From: Ophiura sarsii
Taxonomy: Eukaryota > Echinodermata > Ophiuroidea > Amphilepidida > Ophiuridae
Reading direction: 5' to 3'
Length of the DNA stretch: 64,000 nucleotides
Assembly (NCBI GenBank): GCA_035610835.1
Contig: CM069454.1
Coordinates: 4,641,018 to 4,705,017 of the forward strand
The position numbers were made by a program, and so were the translations under genes. Under the pieces are notes generated by a model. It did not search any database. It saw only the letters and a program-made list of their open reading frames with translations, and had not been told where the DNA came from. How positions within the stretch are numbered: the first letter of the stretch is position 1; every line of letters starts with the position of its first letter. Shown here piece after piece: positions 40,563 to 53,300 of the stretch.

Positions 40563-42110
40563 AGAGGTGGACTACAAGAGTGAAAGATACAGAGCAACGT
40601 CCCAGTGTCTAGCACGGTTGGTTCTGGGTTCAGTTCCGGGTCGAGGAAAAGAATATGTCATAAACCACCATTTTTCACAATAGAAAGATTGGTTAAAAAT
40701 GTCATTCCTTCCTTCTCGTGAAGTACCTAATGCTGTTGTTGTCGAACTGTCAGTAGTTTTTCATTTCAAAGTTAATATGGGGGATAATAGTCATATAAGA
40801 TAAATATTATACACTCAACTCTACTCAGATGAATTACCAATGAGAATAACGAATCAGGCAACCTGCTTAAACTTTAAACCACATCTATACCCTTTTATAG
40901 TCTATGTTTTAATCATTGTATACATTTTGTAATTTCTTATCACGTTATTTTGGTTTAGGAAAACACACGACTGGACAATGAAGTACATTGGACAAACAAA
41001 AATTGTGTGATTTCCTCGTCCGCTCGACCGTTGAAATCCTTTCGACCCAAAATCTTTGCTTTTTGTTTCTTTCTTCGAATTTTTTTTTTTTTTTAATATT
41101 TATTCCTTTAATTTTTCTAAGTGTATAAATTGTTACATATTTTTGTTTCCATGTTGGTGACCACAACAAGTACATTTCAGTCTACTTTTAGTACCTAAAA
41201 AAGGGCGACCGACCGACCCAACTTTTGAAAGTGATCTATGGACAATCAAACAAAAAAAAAAAAATATTGGCCATTTTGTAAAATGAAAAACCCTATATCT
41301 CTCTCAATATATAATTCTGTATAATTGTCCAATCCCGACTGGACAGTATACTACTTATTATTATATAGCTCAAATAAAATGCCATAGTCAGATTTCATCA
41401 GATAATGTATATATTAATGTGTATATAACTCAGTTTGATGATTTACTAGTACTTAGAAGTGTACAATATTGTATAATTTAAATTTGTACTCATTTTTATG
41501 TATTTGGTGGCATGAATAAAACCTACTTGACAAGCAAAGCTGAATTGTATATGTATCGAGGTTCACTGATGGATTGTTGTTCTGTATGATCTCCTGTATA
41601 TCCTTAGCACTGGTTTCGGTATGAGCTTTAACAACTTGTTAAATTGTCCAATATTTCTGTATGAGCTATACACCTAGCACATAAAGTCCCTGACCAGGTG
41701 CTTTGAGGTTGGCTAATTCAAAATATATAATCGGTACAAAAAATCCGAGATATACTTTAAATGAGGAAATTTCTTTTCCGCAGTTTGATACCTCATTCAA
41801 CAAAATCGAATGGATACTTTTAAAGTTATAGCGATTTCAATGACCGTGCATAACAACAACAAAGTTGCACTAGGTATAGGAAATCATTGATTTGTGTGAC
41901 AGTTATGACAGTAATCACACACAATTCAATGAATACCTAGTGCGACTTTATGTGCTAGGTGTATTCTAATCTGTACTGTGTAATGTTAGAAAGGCACTTC
42001 TAATGTAGATGATCCGGTTTTGTTGTTGTAACGCAGCCGATTAAGAAGGGCTTTCTCTTTTGCCTAAAGGCTATCATATTTGCTAGGCCTTTCCATTCTG
42101 ATCTGTTGTA
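40563..42110. other. Intergenic with short inverted repeats
   Basis: No gene. tacacctagcacataaagt at 41669 recurs inverted at 41945, and tctgtatgagctata at 41659 recurs inverted near 42285, giving a loose nested palindrome across 41640-42310. A poly-T run lies at 41080-41094. Confidence 0.4.
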
Positions 42111-42114
42111 TTAA

Positions 42115-42385
42115 ATATGACTTTACTAGTGACGTGACAGTTGTTCATAACACTGATCAATCTCCATATATATCAGCTTTGGGTGCCTGTCAGGTGGTCA
42201 TCTACAATTGAAATCTATATATTGCAATGGCGGATCATCTACATTAGAATTGCCTGTCTAACACTATACAATGCAGATAAAAAATATAGCTCATACAGCA
42301 ATATTAGACAATTGACGGGACAATTGAACCAGTAGGTTCCCTGTGTTGGTGAAACTGAATGTTGATTTGAGGGCGCATGCGGGTT
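42115..42385 (+). repeat. Dispersed repeat, copy 1
   Basis: It shares gacagttgttcataa, atcagctttgggtgcc and aaactgaatgtt with 44465-44625 in the same orientation. Nature unknown. Confidence 0.55.
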
Positions 42386-42494
42386 ATATTGTATATTTGT
42401 GTTAACCTTTTAGTGCCCCATCGCTGGCGTTAGCTCATAGCAAAAAAAATAAACTCACCGGTTAACCACCTGGTAGTTAGCCGGTACATTATGA

Positions 42495-42871
42495 CAGGGC
42501 AGGGGCGGACTGGCCACTGTGGCGTTGTGGCGATCGCCACATGGGCCGCTTGGTTTTGGGCCTCTCAGGGCCGGTTACTCAAATTTTGTGTCCGTGCGAA
42601 AATTTGTGACTGTGCGAAATTTTGTGACCGTGCGAAATTTTGTGACCGTGCGAAATTTTGTGACCGTGCGAATTTTTTTTGAGACCGTGCGAATTTTTTT
42701 TGACCCACCCCCCCCCCACACTTACGTGAAATTCACGAGGTGACTGACTGGGAAAAAAATGGGGCAACCTTTTACGAAAATTTACTACCGACATACTTCT
42801 GCCTGACATGGTCAAAAAGGGCCGCTTTAATAATGTTGCCACGGCCGCTTTCAGGTCCCAGTCCGCCCCTG
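42495..42871. mobile_element. hAT-like MITE with 8-bp target duplication CATTATGA
   Basis: CATTATGA sits at 42487-42494 and 42872-42879. Ends contain caggggcggactgg and the inverse. It carries a short tandem array of tgtgaccgtgcgaaattt (about five units from 42596) and a segment, cttacgtgaaattcacgagg, also found in the element at 46071. Confidence 0.85.
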
Positions 42872-43032
42872 CATTATGAAGATTGTTTTTTAAACGGAAC
42901 ACCCCTGCAAGCCGATAACATTTTGGGAGCAGTTTAGCTATTTTGTATTTTGGAGAGTTACCCGATAGTACTATAGAAACTTGGTCACTACCAAAAGTCT
43001 CTAAAAAAATAGTTGTAGAGATGATAAGAGAC

Positions 43033-43468
43033 AAATTATATAAATATTTTAACCAGGTTCGCCGTCGTGGGTAGAAAAGAGACAATAATGGGAAAACGAT
43101 CTCGCCCGGGAATCGAACCCAGGATCTGTTGATTGCTTGTCAACCGCCTTGTCCATTGGGCCACGAGAGCTTGCATGGTAAAGCATCTGAAATTCAAACC
43201 TAAGCGATTTCGTTTCACAGTCTCCTGACACAAGTATTACCCGGAGTAGCTCGGGCCTATACAAGTGTAAATCAAGTGCCGTCCTCCCTGTAGAGGTGTA
43301 ATACATAGAAATAATAGGCATATACGACGGGTATTAAACAAATTATATAAATATTTTAACCAGGTTCGCCGTCGTGGGTAGAAAAGAGACAATAATGGGA
43401 AAACGATCTCGCCCGGGAATCGAACCCAGGATCTGTTGATTGCTTGTCAACCGCCTTGTTCATTAAGA
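43033..43468 (-). mobile_element. tRNA-Arg-derived SINE dimer with 10-bp target duplication
   Basis: gataagagac flanks both sides (43023-43032, 43469-43478). On the reverse strand the inner copy reads ctctcgtggcccaatggac and gggttcgattcccgg, like a tRNA-Arg head. The anticodon loop is caagcaa, without the usual U33, so it is not a working tRNA. Bases 43034-43158 recur at 43342-43466, so two units, one with a clipped head, were inserted together. Confidence 0.8.
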
Positions 43469-43561
43469 GATAAGAGACCCCCAAAACACTTTCCAAAGAA
43501 TCCCCAGAAAGCTCTCAACTGTTTTGTAAATGTATTTAGGCCTACAGTGTGTATACTAATA

Positions 43562-43743
43562 AGGGGCCATATCCAAACTCCAGTGATTTCAAAGCATTTT
43601 TCTACCGATTTTACCTCGGTATTCCAACGAAATAGGACGAAATACCGTTGGAATACCGGGGATAGAACGAAATACCGTTGGAATACCGGGGTAAAATCGG
43701 TAGAAAAATGCTTTAAAATCACTGGAGTTTGGATATGGCCCCT
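43562..43743. mobile_element. 182-bp fold-back MITE
   Basis: Ends aggggccatatccaaactcc and the inverse, with arms of about 65 bp. The centre holds two direct copies of cgaaataccgttggaatacc. Confidence 0.8.
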
Positions 43744-43756
43744 AAGAGAAATTGTG

Positions 43757-43975
43757 TTGAATACTTGCTGGTCAAAAGGTAAGAATGATTTATTTTGACT
43801 TTACTCAGGAAATACATCAGGGAAATGACCAGTCATGTTGAATACTTGCTTGTCAAAAGGTAAGAATGATTTATTTTGACTTCAGGTAAATAACCAGTCA
43901 TGTTGAATACTTGCTTGTCAAAAGGTAAGAATGATTTATTTTTACTTTACTCAGGAAATACATCAGGGAAATGAC
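43757..43975 (+). repeat. Three-copy tandem repeat of 65-81 bp
   Basis: ttgaatacttgct starts units at 43757, 43838 and 43903. The middle unit lacks the 16 bases around actcaggaaatacatc. Confidence 0.85.
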
Positions 43976-44075
43976 TAGAAAAGTCAAAGAAGCTTATTTG
44001 AATTTGTTTTAGTTCTTTGATTTAATAAAAGAAAATGCCTTAGGGGCTTCAAACTTGCTGGGCATTTTCCCTTAA

Positions 44076-44448
44076 AGGTATATTATGTGATCTTTCCAGG
44101 GAACGCCCTCAACATCGAAAACAAAATAGAAAGCAGACTTTCTTGCAGATTTACATTTCTGATCATAAATCATGCATACATTCCAAGTTACAGGGCAATA
44201 CGATTCTTAATTACTTCAAAATCATGGTTTTAGAGTGAAAATAAACTGTCGGAATTCCGACAGTTTATATTTTTCAGGCTAAATTCACTCTAAAACCATG
44301 ATTTTGAGGTAATTAGGAATCGTAATGCTCTGTAACTTGGAATGTATGTATGATTTATGATCGGAAATGTAAATCTGCAAGAAAATCTACTTTCTAAAAA
44401 AAATCATGAATAGAGAGCGCTCTCTGGAAAAGATCACATAATATGCCT
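44076..44448. mobile_element. Complete TTAA fold-back element, 373 bp
   Basis: TTAA on both sides. Ends aggtatattatgtgatc and the inverse, arms of about 180 bp meeting at gtcggaattccgac. A half copy is at 7392. Confidence 0.85.
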
Positions 44449-44464
44449 TTAATCGGTTGTAATA

Positions 44465-44625
44465 ATTATGACTTGACAGCTGTTCATAAACTGACCAATC
44501 TCCCACCCAGATCAGCTTTGGGTGCCCTTCAAATGATCATCCACAATTGAAACTGATATATTGTTGAAAACCAGCCCTGTGGGGGAAAACTGAATGTTAA
44601 TTTGAGGGCCCATCGGGGCCATACA
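44465..44625 (+). repeat. Dispersed repeat, copy 2
   Basis: Diverged partner of 42115-42385, directly after the TTAA fold-back at 44076. Confidence 0.55.
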
Positions 44626-45042
44626 AATATAAATGGTTATACCCCTAGCCCCTCGTTGTTGATGGCGCAAGTTTTTTGTTCGCTGATGGGCATGACACTA
44701 GTGCTATTATTGTAACGTCACCGTGGAACTGAAATCTTTATTATAGCTTGTTCGAATTAAAATCTATATAGGGTCCAAATGGCGCCTCAACGTATATAAG
44801 GTATACAGTTACGTGCCGCTCTAATGGTCGCTTTTTGAAGAAAGAATCCTAAACATGGGGTGTTATTTGGGCTTGAAAACTTAAACATGGGTTCCGAATC
44901 GCGAAAAAGTCTGAACATGAGTCCCAACTCGCGACAGAAATCCCTGTCAAATCAGCCACTACTGAGATAACACCCTTGAAAGTGGGTCAGAATTTCAGGC
45001 CTCCAGCAGCATACCCCATCAAAAGTAATTGGAGTACCCCCC

Positions 45043-45240
45043 CCTGTTAATGCCCGTAGCATCAAAAACAAACTCCTAGACTTCCAAGCCTACGTTTACA
45101 ATTACAACTTCAAAATTATAGGGATAGCTGAAACATGGCTGGTGCCAGGCCAATTACCCCAAACTACACGGAGATTAATAGAAAGTAGGCCGAAAGACAG
45201 CACTAAAACATTCACCGACGGAAATATCCAAGTTCTCTAA
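45043..45240 (+). pseudogene. LINE endonuclease (APE-type) N-terminal fragment
   Basis: It reads NARSIKNKLLDFQAYVYNYN then FKIIGIAETWLVPG. The N.RS..NK and I.ETWL blocks mark the start of ORF2 endonuclease in CR1/L2/Jockey-group LINEs. Only 65 codons remain before a stop, with no reverse transcriptase nearby. Confidence 0.8.
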
Positions 45241-46062
45241 TCTAATAATGACGATACTGTGGTGTTCTACATAATCTCATTTCATTACGAAAATATTGAG
45301 GTGACCCAGTTACATTCCCTTAATTAGTTTTCATTATTAACAACATCCATAACATAAATCCTAAGGGTGTAATGTATCAGTTCATATGAAGACATTCAGT
45401 GTTGCCCAACTATCATGATAGACAATGGAATATAATATACGCTATCTTGGATAGTTGTCTCATTCCCGCAAAAAAACGGGTCAGGTGTTATATTTTTTAG
45501 CTGATGGGGTGTGTGAATGATGTTGTGTGCGAAGGCGTGTTTGGTAGTGCTACTTATGAAACGTTAGTATGAACTTTAACAGGAAATACATTGTAAGTCA
45601 AGTTTAGTTTGTTTATACGGATGTTTCAGTTTTGTGATGATACAAATTCGTAACAAATATGGTACAGGGTGTTCCAAAAGTTTCGATACCTTCGTAAAGC
45701 TTCATATAGGGCAACCTGGTCAAATAAAAACTTAACACATTATTTGAATAGAGAAATTATTGTTATTTTAAATTTATCTTTGTTGCCAAAGTTAAGAAGT
45801 TTTCTGAAATGCAAAACTGCACTTTCATAACGCGAAGTATATGTATGCGTGTATGTAATGCATTGAAAGAAGAGGGAGAGTGGTGGTGAAGAGAAAAGCT
45901 TTATCAATGCGACTTTAAAATAAACAGATTTTAATGATAATTGTTATCTTTTTATATCAAATGAAACGGACCCTTCAGTCACATATACGTACTTGGGGCG
46001 ACTCAAACTTGACGTCCTCCAATGCATTTTAAGAGGATAATATCTTACATGCGAACACGTTT
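45241..46062. other. Intergenic, nothing recognised
   Basis: No coding frame or repeat partner. A phrase, cagggtgttccaaaagtttc, at 45665 resembles a mariner-type terminus but has no partner. Confidence 0.4.
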
Positions 46063-46070
46063 CAGCAAAG

Positions 46071-46589
46071 CAGTGGCGTAGCCAGGGGGGTGGGGCAGAG
46101 TGCCACCCCTGAAAAATAATTTGGGAAGGCAGTGTAAAATCGGGAAGGTAAAGGAAGGGAAAGAAAGGGAGAAAAGGAAGGAAAGGAAAGGGAAAAAAGG
46201 AAGGAAAGGGAAAAGGAAAATGGAAGGAAAAGGCAGTAGAGTGCGCAAAAGGGGACATTTTGGCGGTTTGATTTTTTTGCAGCAGTCGGCTAAATAAAGA
46301 AAAATGTTATAGAGAAAACAGATGAAAACCCGGAGGATTGGCCCAAACTGTGCTGTTTTTTTGTACTGCGCGACTTTTTGACCGTGCGATTTGTTGGACC
46401 CCCCCCCCCCCCCCCCCCTTACGTGAAATTCGCGAGGTGACTGCCCAAAAAAAATTGGGGCTACCTTTTTCGTCGGCAAATAAAATGTTACATGAAAAAA
46501 CATGGCTACGCCACCGGGTCGAACTGGTGCTCACTGGGAAAAAATACCTTTGCCCCCCCTGTCAAGTGACCCTGGCTACGACGCTATTG
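46071..46589. mobile_element. hAT-like MITE with 8-bp target duplication CAGCAAAG
   Basis: CAGCAAAG sits at 46063-46070 and 46590-46597. Ends cagtggcgtagccagg and an imperfect inverse. It holds a gggaaagaaa-type purine tract (46138-46235), a C run (46399-46418) and the cttacgtgaaattcgcgagg segment. Confidence 0.8.
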
Positions 46590-46597
46590 CAGCAAAG

Positions 46598-47119
46598 TCT
46601 GTTTACCTATATAGCAGCTGAAAGGTTCGAAATCGTATAGTTCCTCTGTATTTGTTTGTTAATCGTCTGTTATTAATAGAATAGTACCATATTGGATGTA
46701 CGGTTTATTTTACTCTTAATATTCTATGACAACTAATCTTTTGCGATTTCCGTTCACCGTAGGACTCCTGAAATTACACACGCTCACCTGCTCGATCACT
46801 GTGGTGACAAGGTTTAATAGCATGAAACATACAGAGCCTAAGGCAATACAAATCCAGAAGAGTCCACAACACTATAAATAAATAATGGAGCAGGCGACGA
46901 AAGGCCTGTTGAATTTGGTGGTATGACATGAACGATATGAAAATGCTACAAAAGGTGTGTTTTGGCTAATGTTTTGATTGGATGATTAATAAATAAAGAT
47001 TATCAAACAATATCAGTGTAAATTTTCTTCTTTTGACCAAATTTTGTATGATTTTTTTCGTCATTTTAGAGATTTCAATAACTGATTAGAATTGAGCTAG
47101 GCTCACAATTAGATTTATT
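46598..47119. other. Intergenic, nothing recognised
   Basis: AT-rich spacer before the tandem arrays, without frames or repeats. Confidence 0.4.
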
Positions 47120-48092
47120 CTGTCTTGGCATCCAAAAACGGAACTGAAATTTGTGGAAAAATATCACTCATTCCATATTCTCCCGCTAACATGAGTTTGA
47201 TGGAGATTCCTTTATGTTCAGATGAGTTATTGTAACTTATAAGAATGAACCCATGGCTGAAATTCGTTGACAAATATCACTTATTATTCCATATTCACCC
47301 GCTGCAAAGAATTTGATGGGGATTATTTTATATTCAGATGAGTTATAGTAACTTATGAGGATGAACACATGGCTGAAATTCGCGGAAAAATATCACTCAT
47401 TCCATATTCACCCGGTAACATGAGTTTGTTGAAGAGTCCTTTATGTTCAGATGGGTTATAGTTACTTATAAGAATAAACCCATGGCTGAAATTCGTTGAA
47501 AAATATAACTTATTCCATATTTACCCGCTAACATGAGTTTGATGGAGATTCCTTTATGTTCAGATGAGTTATAGTAACTTATGAGAAAGAACCCATGGCT
47601 GAAATTCGTGGACAAATATCACTCATTCCATATTCACCCGCTAACATGAGTTTGATGGAGATTCCTTTATGTTCAGATGAGTTATAGTAACTTATAAGAA
47701 TGAACACTTGGCTGAAATTCGTGGAGAAAATATCACTCATTCCATATTCACCCGCTAACATGAGTTCGATGTACAGATGAGTTATAGTAACTTATGAGAA
47801 TGAACACTTGGCTGAAATTCGTTGAAAAATCACTCATTCCATATTCACCCGCTACCATGAGTTTGATGGAGATTCCTATATGTTCAGATGTGTTATAGTT
47901 ACTTATGAGCTTGAAGCCATGGCTGAAATTCGTGGAAAAATATCATTCATTTCATATTCACCCGCTAACATGAGTTTGATGGATATACCTTTATGTTCAG
48001 ATGAGTTAAAGTTACTTATGAGATTGAACCCATGGTTGATATTCGTGGCAAATGTCACGCGTTCCACATACACCGCTAACATGAGTTTGATG
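47120..48092. repeat. Satellite of ~115-bp units, about nine copies
   Basis: Each unit contains cccgctaacatgagtttga, gttcagatgagttatag and ggctgaaattcgtgg. The marker recurs near 47182, 47300, 47410, 47524, 47637, 47752, 47848, 47960 and 48070. Units differ by point changes and small indels. It ends abruptly at the first 1.44-kb unit. Confidence 0.9.
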
Positions 48093-48852
48093 CGAATTTT
48101 TCTCTGAAATTTTGATATGTTTTAACACAAACGGTATTTTATGACATATCTGAAATTCAACCCCGGGTCATCAGGTAGATTTTTAGCTAGAAGCCGGCAC
48201 GTCAGAGTGTACTGATTTTGTTACTTATAAGTCGGCTTTTACCCGTGCATGCTACGTGTGTGTAAATCGGTCCGTAAAATTATGTTTCAGTTAAAATCAC
48301 GTATTTTCTTTTTGAAACATTAAATATACATTCTTAGGAATACGCAGAACACAAATTTGACACAAAAACAATAACGATTAGTTTCATTTGCTACCATTCT
48401 TTCCGTCAAATAGGAACTATTATCGTACTCAACTTTGCCGGAAGTGCCGCGTATTATCGAATTAGTGGTGTACGCCCTTGAAGAGCACTTTTTTTCTTCA
48501 AAAGTCATATCAATCATATACCATTGTTTTCAGTGTTAAATTTTAAGTTTAAATGCCAAATCTGATAGAATTCTGAAATATAGTTTTAGAGATGTAGTCA
48601 TTTGAAGAGGCGGCGTATCGCCATGCGTAAATTTGTATTTTGCGCGTGTTTTTTTAAACTCTCCATGCGTGGAAATATGCATATGAAGTGCTATCTCCAG
48701 TAGATAGCATGCCCGTGCATCGGCAAGTTTTGTGATTATTACTGTATGAATGTCATGGAAACAGTTCGAAAAATATAAACCCATTTTGCCCAAAAGCTAA
48801 GCATTTTATGTGATTATGACATACTGTGGACATAATGCAATTCATAAAATCT

Positions 48853-49740
48853 AGAAAAGTTTAGACATTCCGCTCCCTCACTCTTTGAGTAGTCATCAAA
48901 CGGTTGCGGACATCATCAATTTACATTTACTAGATTTGTTGAATACCATGATGATAAGACACCGTTTGATTGAAAAGTTAAAGGAACGTTTTATCTTATG
49001 GACCTCTACCCTGTTGCCTGAGTCGGAAGGCATACCAAGGATACCCCTCCCCCTCACCCGTATTTCAAATAATGTCACATTTTCCTATTAAAAGGCGGGT
49101 TTTTAAACTGCAAAAATGTAAATATTAAGATTTTGTTGATACCAAAACATTGTTTTAAGCCAAAAGAAGTCAAGTATATTTAGTTTTTCTGCATCCAACT
49201 TCTGTTTATGTTGGTCCGTTGTCTATCCCACAAGTAAAATGCAAAAGAAAAATCGTAAAAAAATAAAGAAACTCGGGTCACACGATTTGTTCATCAAATC
49301 TAGAAAAGTTTAGACATTCCGCTCCCTCACTCTTTGAGTAGTCATCAAACGGTTGCGGACATCATCAATTTACATTTACTAGATTTGTTGAATACCATGA
49401 TGATAAGACACCGTTTGATTGAAAAGTTAAAGGAACGTTTTATCTTATGGACCTCTACCCTGTTGTCTGAGTCGGAAGGCATACCAAGGATACCCCTCCC
49501 CCTCACCCGTATTTCAAATAATGTCACATTTTCCTATTAAAAGGCGGGTTTGTAAACTGCAAAAATGTAAATATTAAGATTTTGTTAATACCAAAACATT
49601 GTTTTAAGCCAAAAGAAGTCAAGTATATTTAGTTTTTCTGCATCCAACTTCTGTTTATGTTGGTCCGTTGTCTATCCCACAAGTAAAATGCAAAATAAAA
49701 TCGTCAATAATTCAAGAAACTCGGGTCACACGATTTGAAG
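48853..49740. repeat. 449-bp internal duplication in the first 1.44-kb unit
   Basis: tctagaaaagtttagacatt and the following region to about 49290 are repeated at about 49299-49740. Only the first unit carries it, so it arose after or at the edge of array formation. Confidence 0.85.
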
Positions 49741-49898
49741 TAGACCTACTGCGTTATTTTCGAGTTTTTGGCTACAAAAACCGCCCAATACTGCGTGGAT
49801 TTTACTGGTATTCGTTAATTTTAAACGGATTGAACATACACATTCACTCTGCATGCTCGGAGCTTCGAACCACCGGGAATTAGTGAAGTTTACCTTTA

Positions 49899-50365
49899 AG
49901 GGCGTACATCACTAATTCGGCTCCCATAGACTTTACATGCTTTGGAGGCTGTGTTCAAATTGCTCTAACCTGAGTTAGCTCGCGATTTTTTCTCTGAAAT
50001 TTTGATATGTTTTAACACAAACGGTATTTTATGACACATCTGAAACTCAACCCCGGGTCATCAGGTGGATTTTTAGCTAGAAGCCGGCACGTCAGAGTGT
50101 ACTGATTTTGTTACTTATAAGTCGGCTTTTACCCGTGCATGCAACGTGTGTGTAAATCGGTCCGTAAAATTATGTTTCAGTTAAAATCACGTATTTTCTT
50201 TTTGAAACATTTACATTCTTAGGAATACGCAGAACACAAATTTGACACAAAAACAATAATGATTAGTTTCATTTGCTACCATTCTTTCCGTCAAATAGGA
50301 ACTATTATCGTACTCAACTTTGCCGGAAGTGCCGCGTATTATCGAATTAGTGGTGTACGCCCTTG
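49899..50365. mobile_element. MITE-like segment embedded in each 1.44-kb unit
   Basis: aagggcgtacatcactaatt at 49899 is mirrored by aattagtggtgtacgccctt at 50346-50365. The same pair occurs in the later units. Terminal inverted repeats of about 22 bp suggest the satellite unit contains, or grew from, a small transposon. Confidence 0.6.
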
Positions 50366-53300
50366 AAGAGCACTTTTTTTTCAAAAGTCATATCAATTAT
50401 ATACCATTGTTTTCAGTGTTAAATTTCAAGTTTAAATGCCAAATCTGATAGAATTCTGAAATATAGTTTTAGAGATGTAGTCATTTGAAGAGGCGGCGTA
50501 TCGCCATGCGTAAATTTGTATTTTGCGCGTGTTTTTTTTAAACTCTCCATGCGTGGAAATATGCATATGAAGTGCTATCTCCGGTAGATAGCATGCCCGT
50601 GCATCGGCAAGTTTTGTGATTATTACTGTATGAATGTCATGGAAACAGTTCGAAAAATATAAACCCATTTTGCCCAAAAGCTAAGCATTTTATGTGATTA
50701 TGACATACTGTGGACATAATGCAATTCATCAAATCTAGAAAAGCTTAGACATTCCGCTCTCTCACTCTTTGAGTAGTCATCAAACGGTTGCGGACATCAT
50801 CAATTTACATTTACTAGATTTGTTGAATACCATGATGATAAGACACCGTTTGATTGAAAAGTTAAAGGAACGTTTTATCTTATGGACCTCTACCCTGTTG
50901 TCTGAGTCGGAAGGCATACCAAGGATACCCCTCCCCCCTCACCCGTATTTCAAATAATGTCACATTTTCCTATTAAAAGGCGGGTTTTAAACTGCAAAAA
51001 TGTAATTAAGATTTTGTTAATACCAAAACATTGTTTTAAGCCAAAAGAAGTCAAGTATATTTAGTTTGTCTGCATCCAACTTCTGTTTATGTTGGTGTGT
51101 TGTCTATCCCACAAGTAAAACGCAAAAATAAATCGTAAATAATTAAAGAAACTCGGGTCACACGATTTGAAGTAGACCTACTGCCGTTATTTTCGAGTTT
51201 TTGGCTACAAAAACCGCCCAATACTGCGTGGATTTTACTGGTATTCGTTAATTTTAAACGGATTGAACATACACATTCACTCTGCATGCTCGGAGCCTCG
51301 AACCACCGGGAATTAGTGAAGTTTACCTTTAAGGGCGTACATCACTAATTCGGCTCCCATAGACTTTACATGCTTTGGAGGCTGTGTTCCAATTGCTCTA
51401 ACCTGAGTTAGCTCGCGAATTTTTCTCTGAAATTTTGATATGTTTTAACACAAACGGTATTTTATAACATATCTGAAACTCAACCCCGGGTCATCAGGTG
51501 GATTTTTAGCTAGAAGCCGGCACGTCAGAGTGTACTGATTTTGTTACTTATAAGTCGGCTTTTACCCGTGCATGCAACGTGTGTGTAAATCGGTCCGTAA
51601 AATTATGTTTCAGTTAATCACGTATTTTCTTTTTGAAACATTAAATATACATTCTTAGAAATACGCAGAACACAAATTTGACACAAATAACAATAATGAT
51701 TAGTTTCATTTGCTACCATTCTTTCCGTCAAATAGGAACTATTATCGTACTCAACTTTGCCGGAAGTGCCGCGTATTATCGAATTAGTGGTGTACGCCCT
51801 TGAAGAGCACTTTTTTTTCAAAAGTCATATCAATTATATACGATTGTTTTCAGTGTTAAATTTCAAGTTTAAATGCCAAATCTGATAGAATTCTGAAATA
51901 TAGTTTTAGAGATGTAGTCATTTGAAGAGGCGGCGTATCGCCATGCGTAAATTTGTATTTTGCGCGTGTTTTTTTTAAACTCTCCATGCGTGGAAATATG
52001 CATATTATGAAGTGCTATCTCCGGTAGATAGCATGCCCGTGCATCGGCAAGTTTTGTGATTATTACTGTATGAATGTCATGGAAACAGTTCGAAAAATAT
52101 AAACCCATTTTGCCCAAAAGCTAAGCATTTTATGTGATTATGACATACTGTGGACATAATGCAATTCATCAAATCTAGAAAAGCTTAGACATTCCGCTCT
52201 TTCACTCTTTGAGTAGTCATCAAACGGTTGCGGACATCATCAATTTACATTTACTAGATTTGTTGAATACCATGATGATAAGACACCGTTTGATTGAAAA
52301 GTTAAAGGAACGTTTTATCTTATGGACCTTTACCCCGTTGTCTGAGTCGGAAGGCATACCAAGGATACCCCTCCCCCTCACCCGTATTTCAAATAATGTC
52401 ACATTTTCCTATTAAAAGGCGCGTTTTTAAACTGCAAAAATGTAAATATTAAGATTTAGTTAATACCAAAACATTGTTTTAAGCCAAAAGAAGTCAAGTA
52501 TATTTAGTTTTTCTGCATCCAACTTCTGTTTATGTTGGTCCGTTGTCTATCCCACAAGTAAAATGCAAAACAAAATCGTAAAAAAATTAAAGAAACTCGG
52601 GTCACACGATTTGAAGTAGGCCTACTGCCGTTATTTTCGAGTTTTTGGCTACAAAAACCGCCCAATACTGCGTGGATTTTACTGGTATTCGTTAATTTTA
52701 AACGGATTGAACATACACATTCACTCTGCATGCTCGGAGCCTCGAACCACCGGGAATTAGTGAAGTTTACCTTTAAGGGCGTACATCACTAATTCGGCTC
52801 CCATAGACTTTACATGCTTTGGAGGCTGTGTTTAAATTGCTCTAACCTGAGTTAGCTCGCGAATTTTTCTCTGAAATTTTGATATGTTTTAACACAAACG
52901 GTATTTTATGACATATCTGAAACTCAACCCCGGGTCATCAGGTGGATTTTTAGCTAGAAGCCGGCACGTCAGAGTGTACTGATTTTGTTACTTATAAGTC
53001 GGCTTTTACCCGTGCATGCAACGTGTGTGTAAATCGGTCCGTAAAATTATGTTTCAGTTAAAATCACGTATTTTCTTTTTGAAACATTAAATATACATTC
53101 TTAGGAATACGCAGAACACAAATTTGACACAAAAACAATAATGATTAGTTTCATTCGCTACCATTCTTTCCGTCAAATAGGAGCTATTATCGTACTCAAC
53201 TTTGCCGGAAGTGCCGCGTATTATCGAATTAGTGGTGTACGCCCTTGAAGAGCACTTTTTTTCTTCAAAAGTCATATCAATCATATACCATTGTTTTCAG

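Noticed and set aside
40600..40660. tRNA-like B box (ctgggttcagttccgggtcg)
   Set aside because: No A box or cloverleaf upstream; at most a scrap of a tRNA-derived repeat.
42579..43085. 168-codon minus-strand frame
   Set aside because: It spans the edge of a hAT-like element and a SINE and includes the repeated gaccgtgcga units, so it is a chance read-through.
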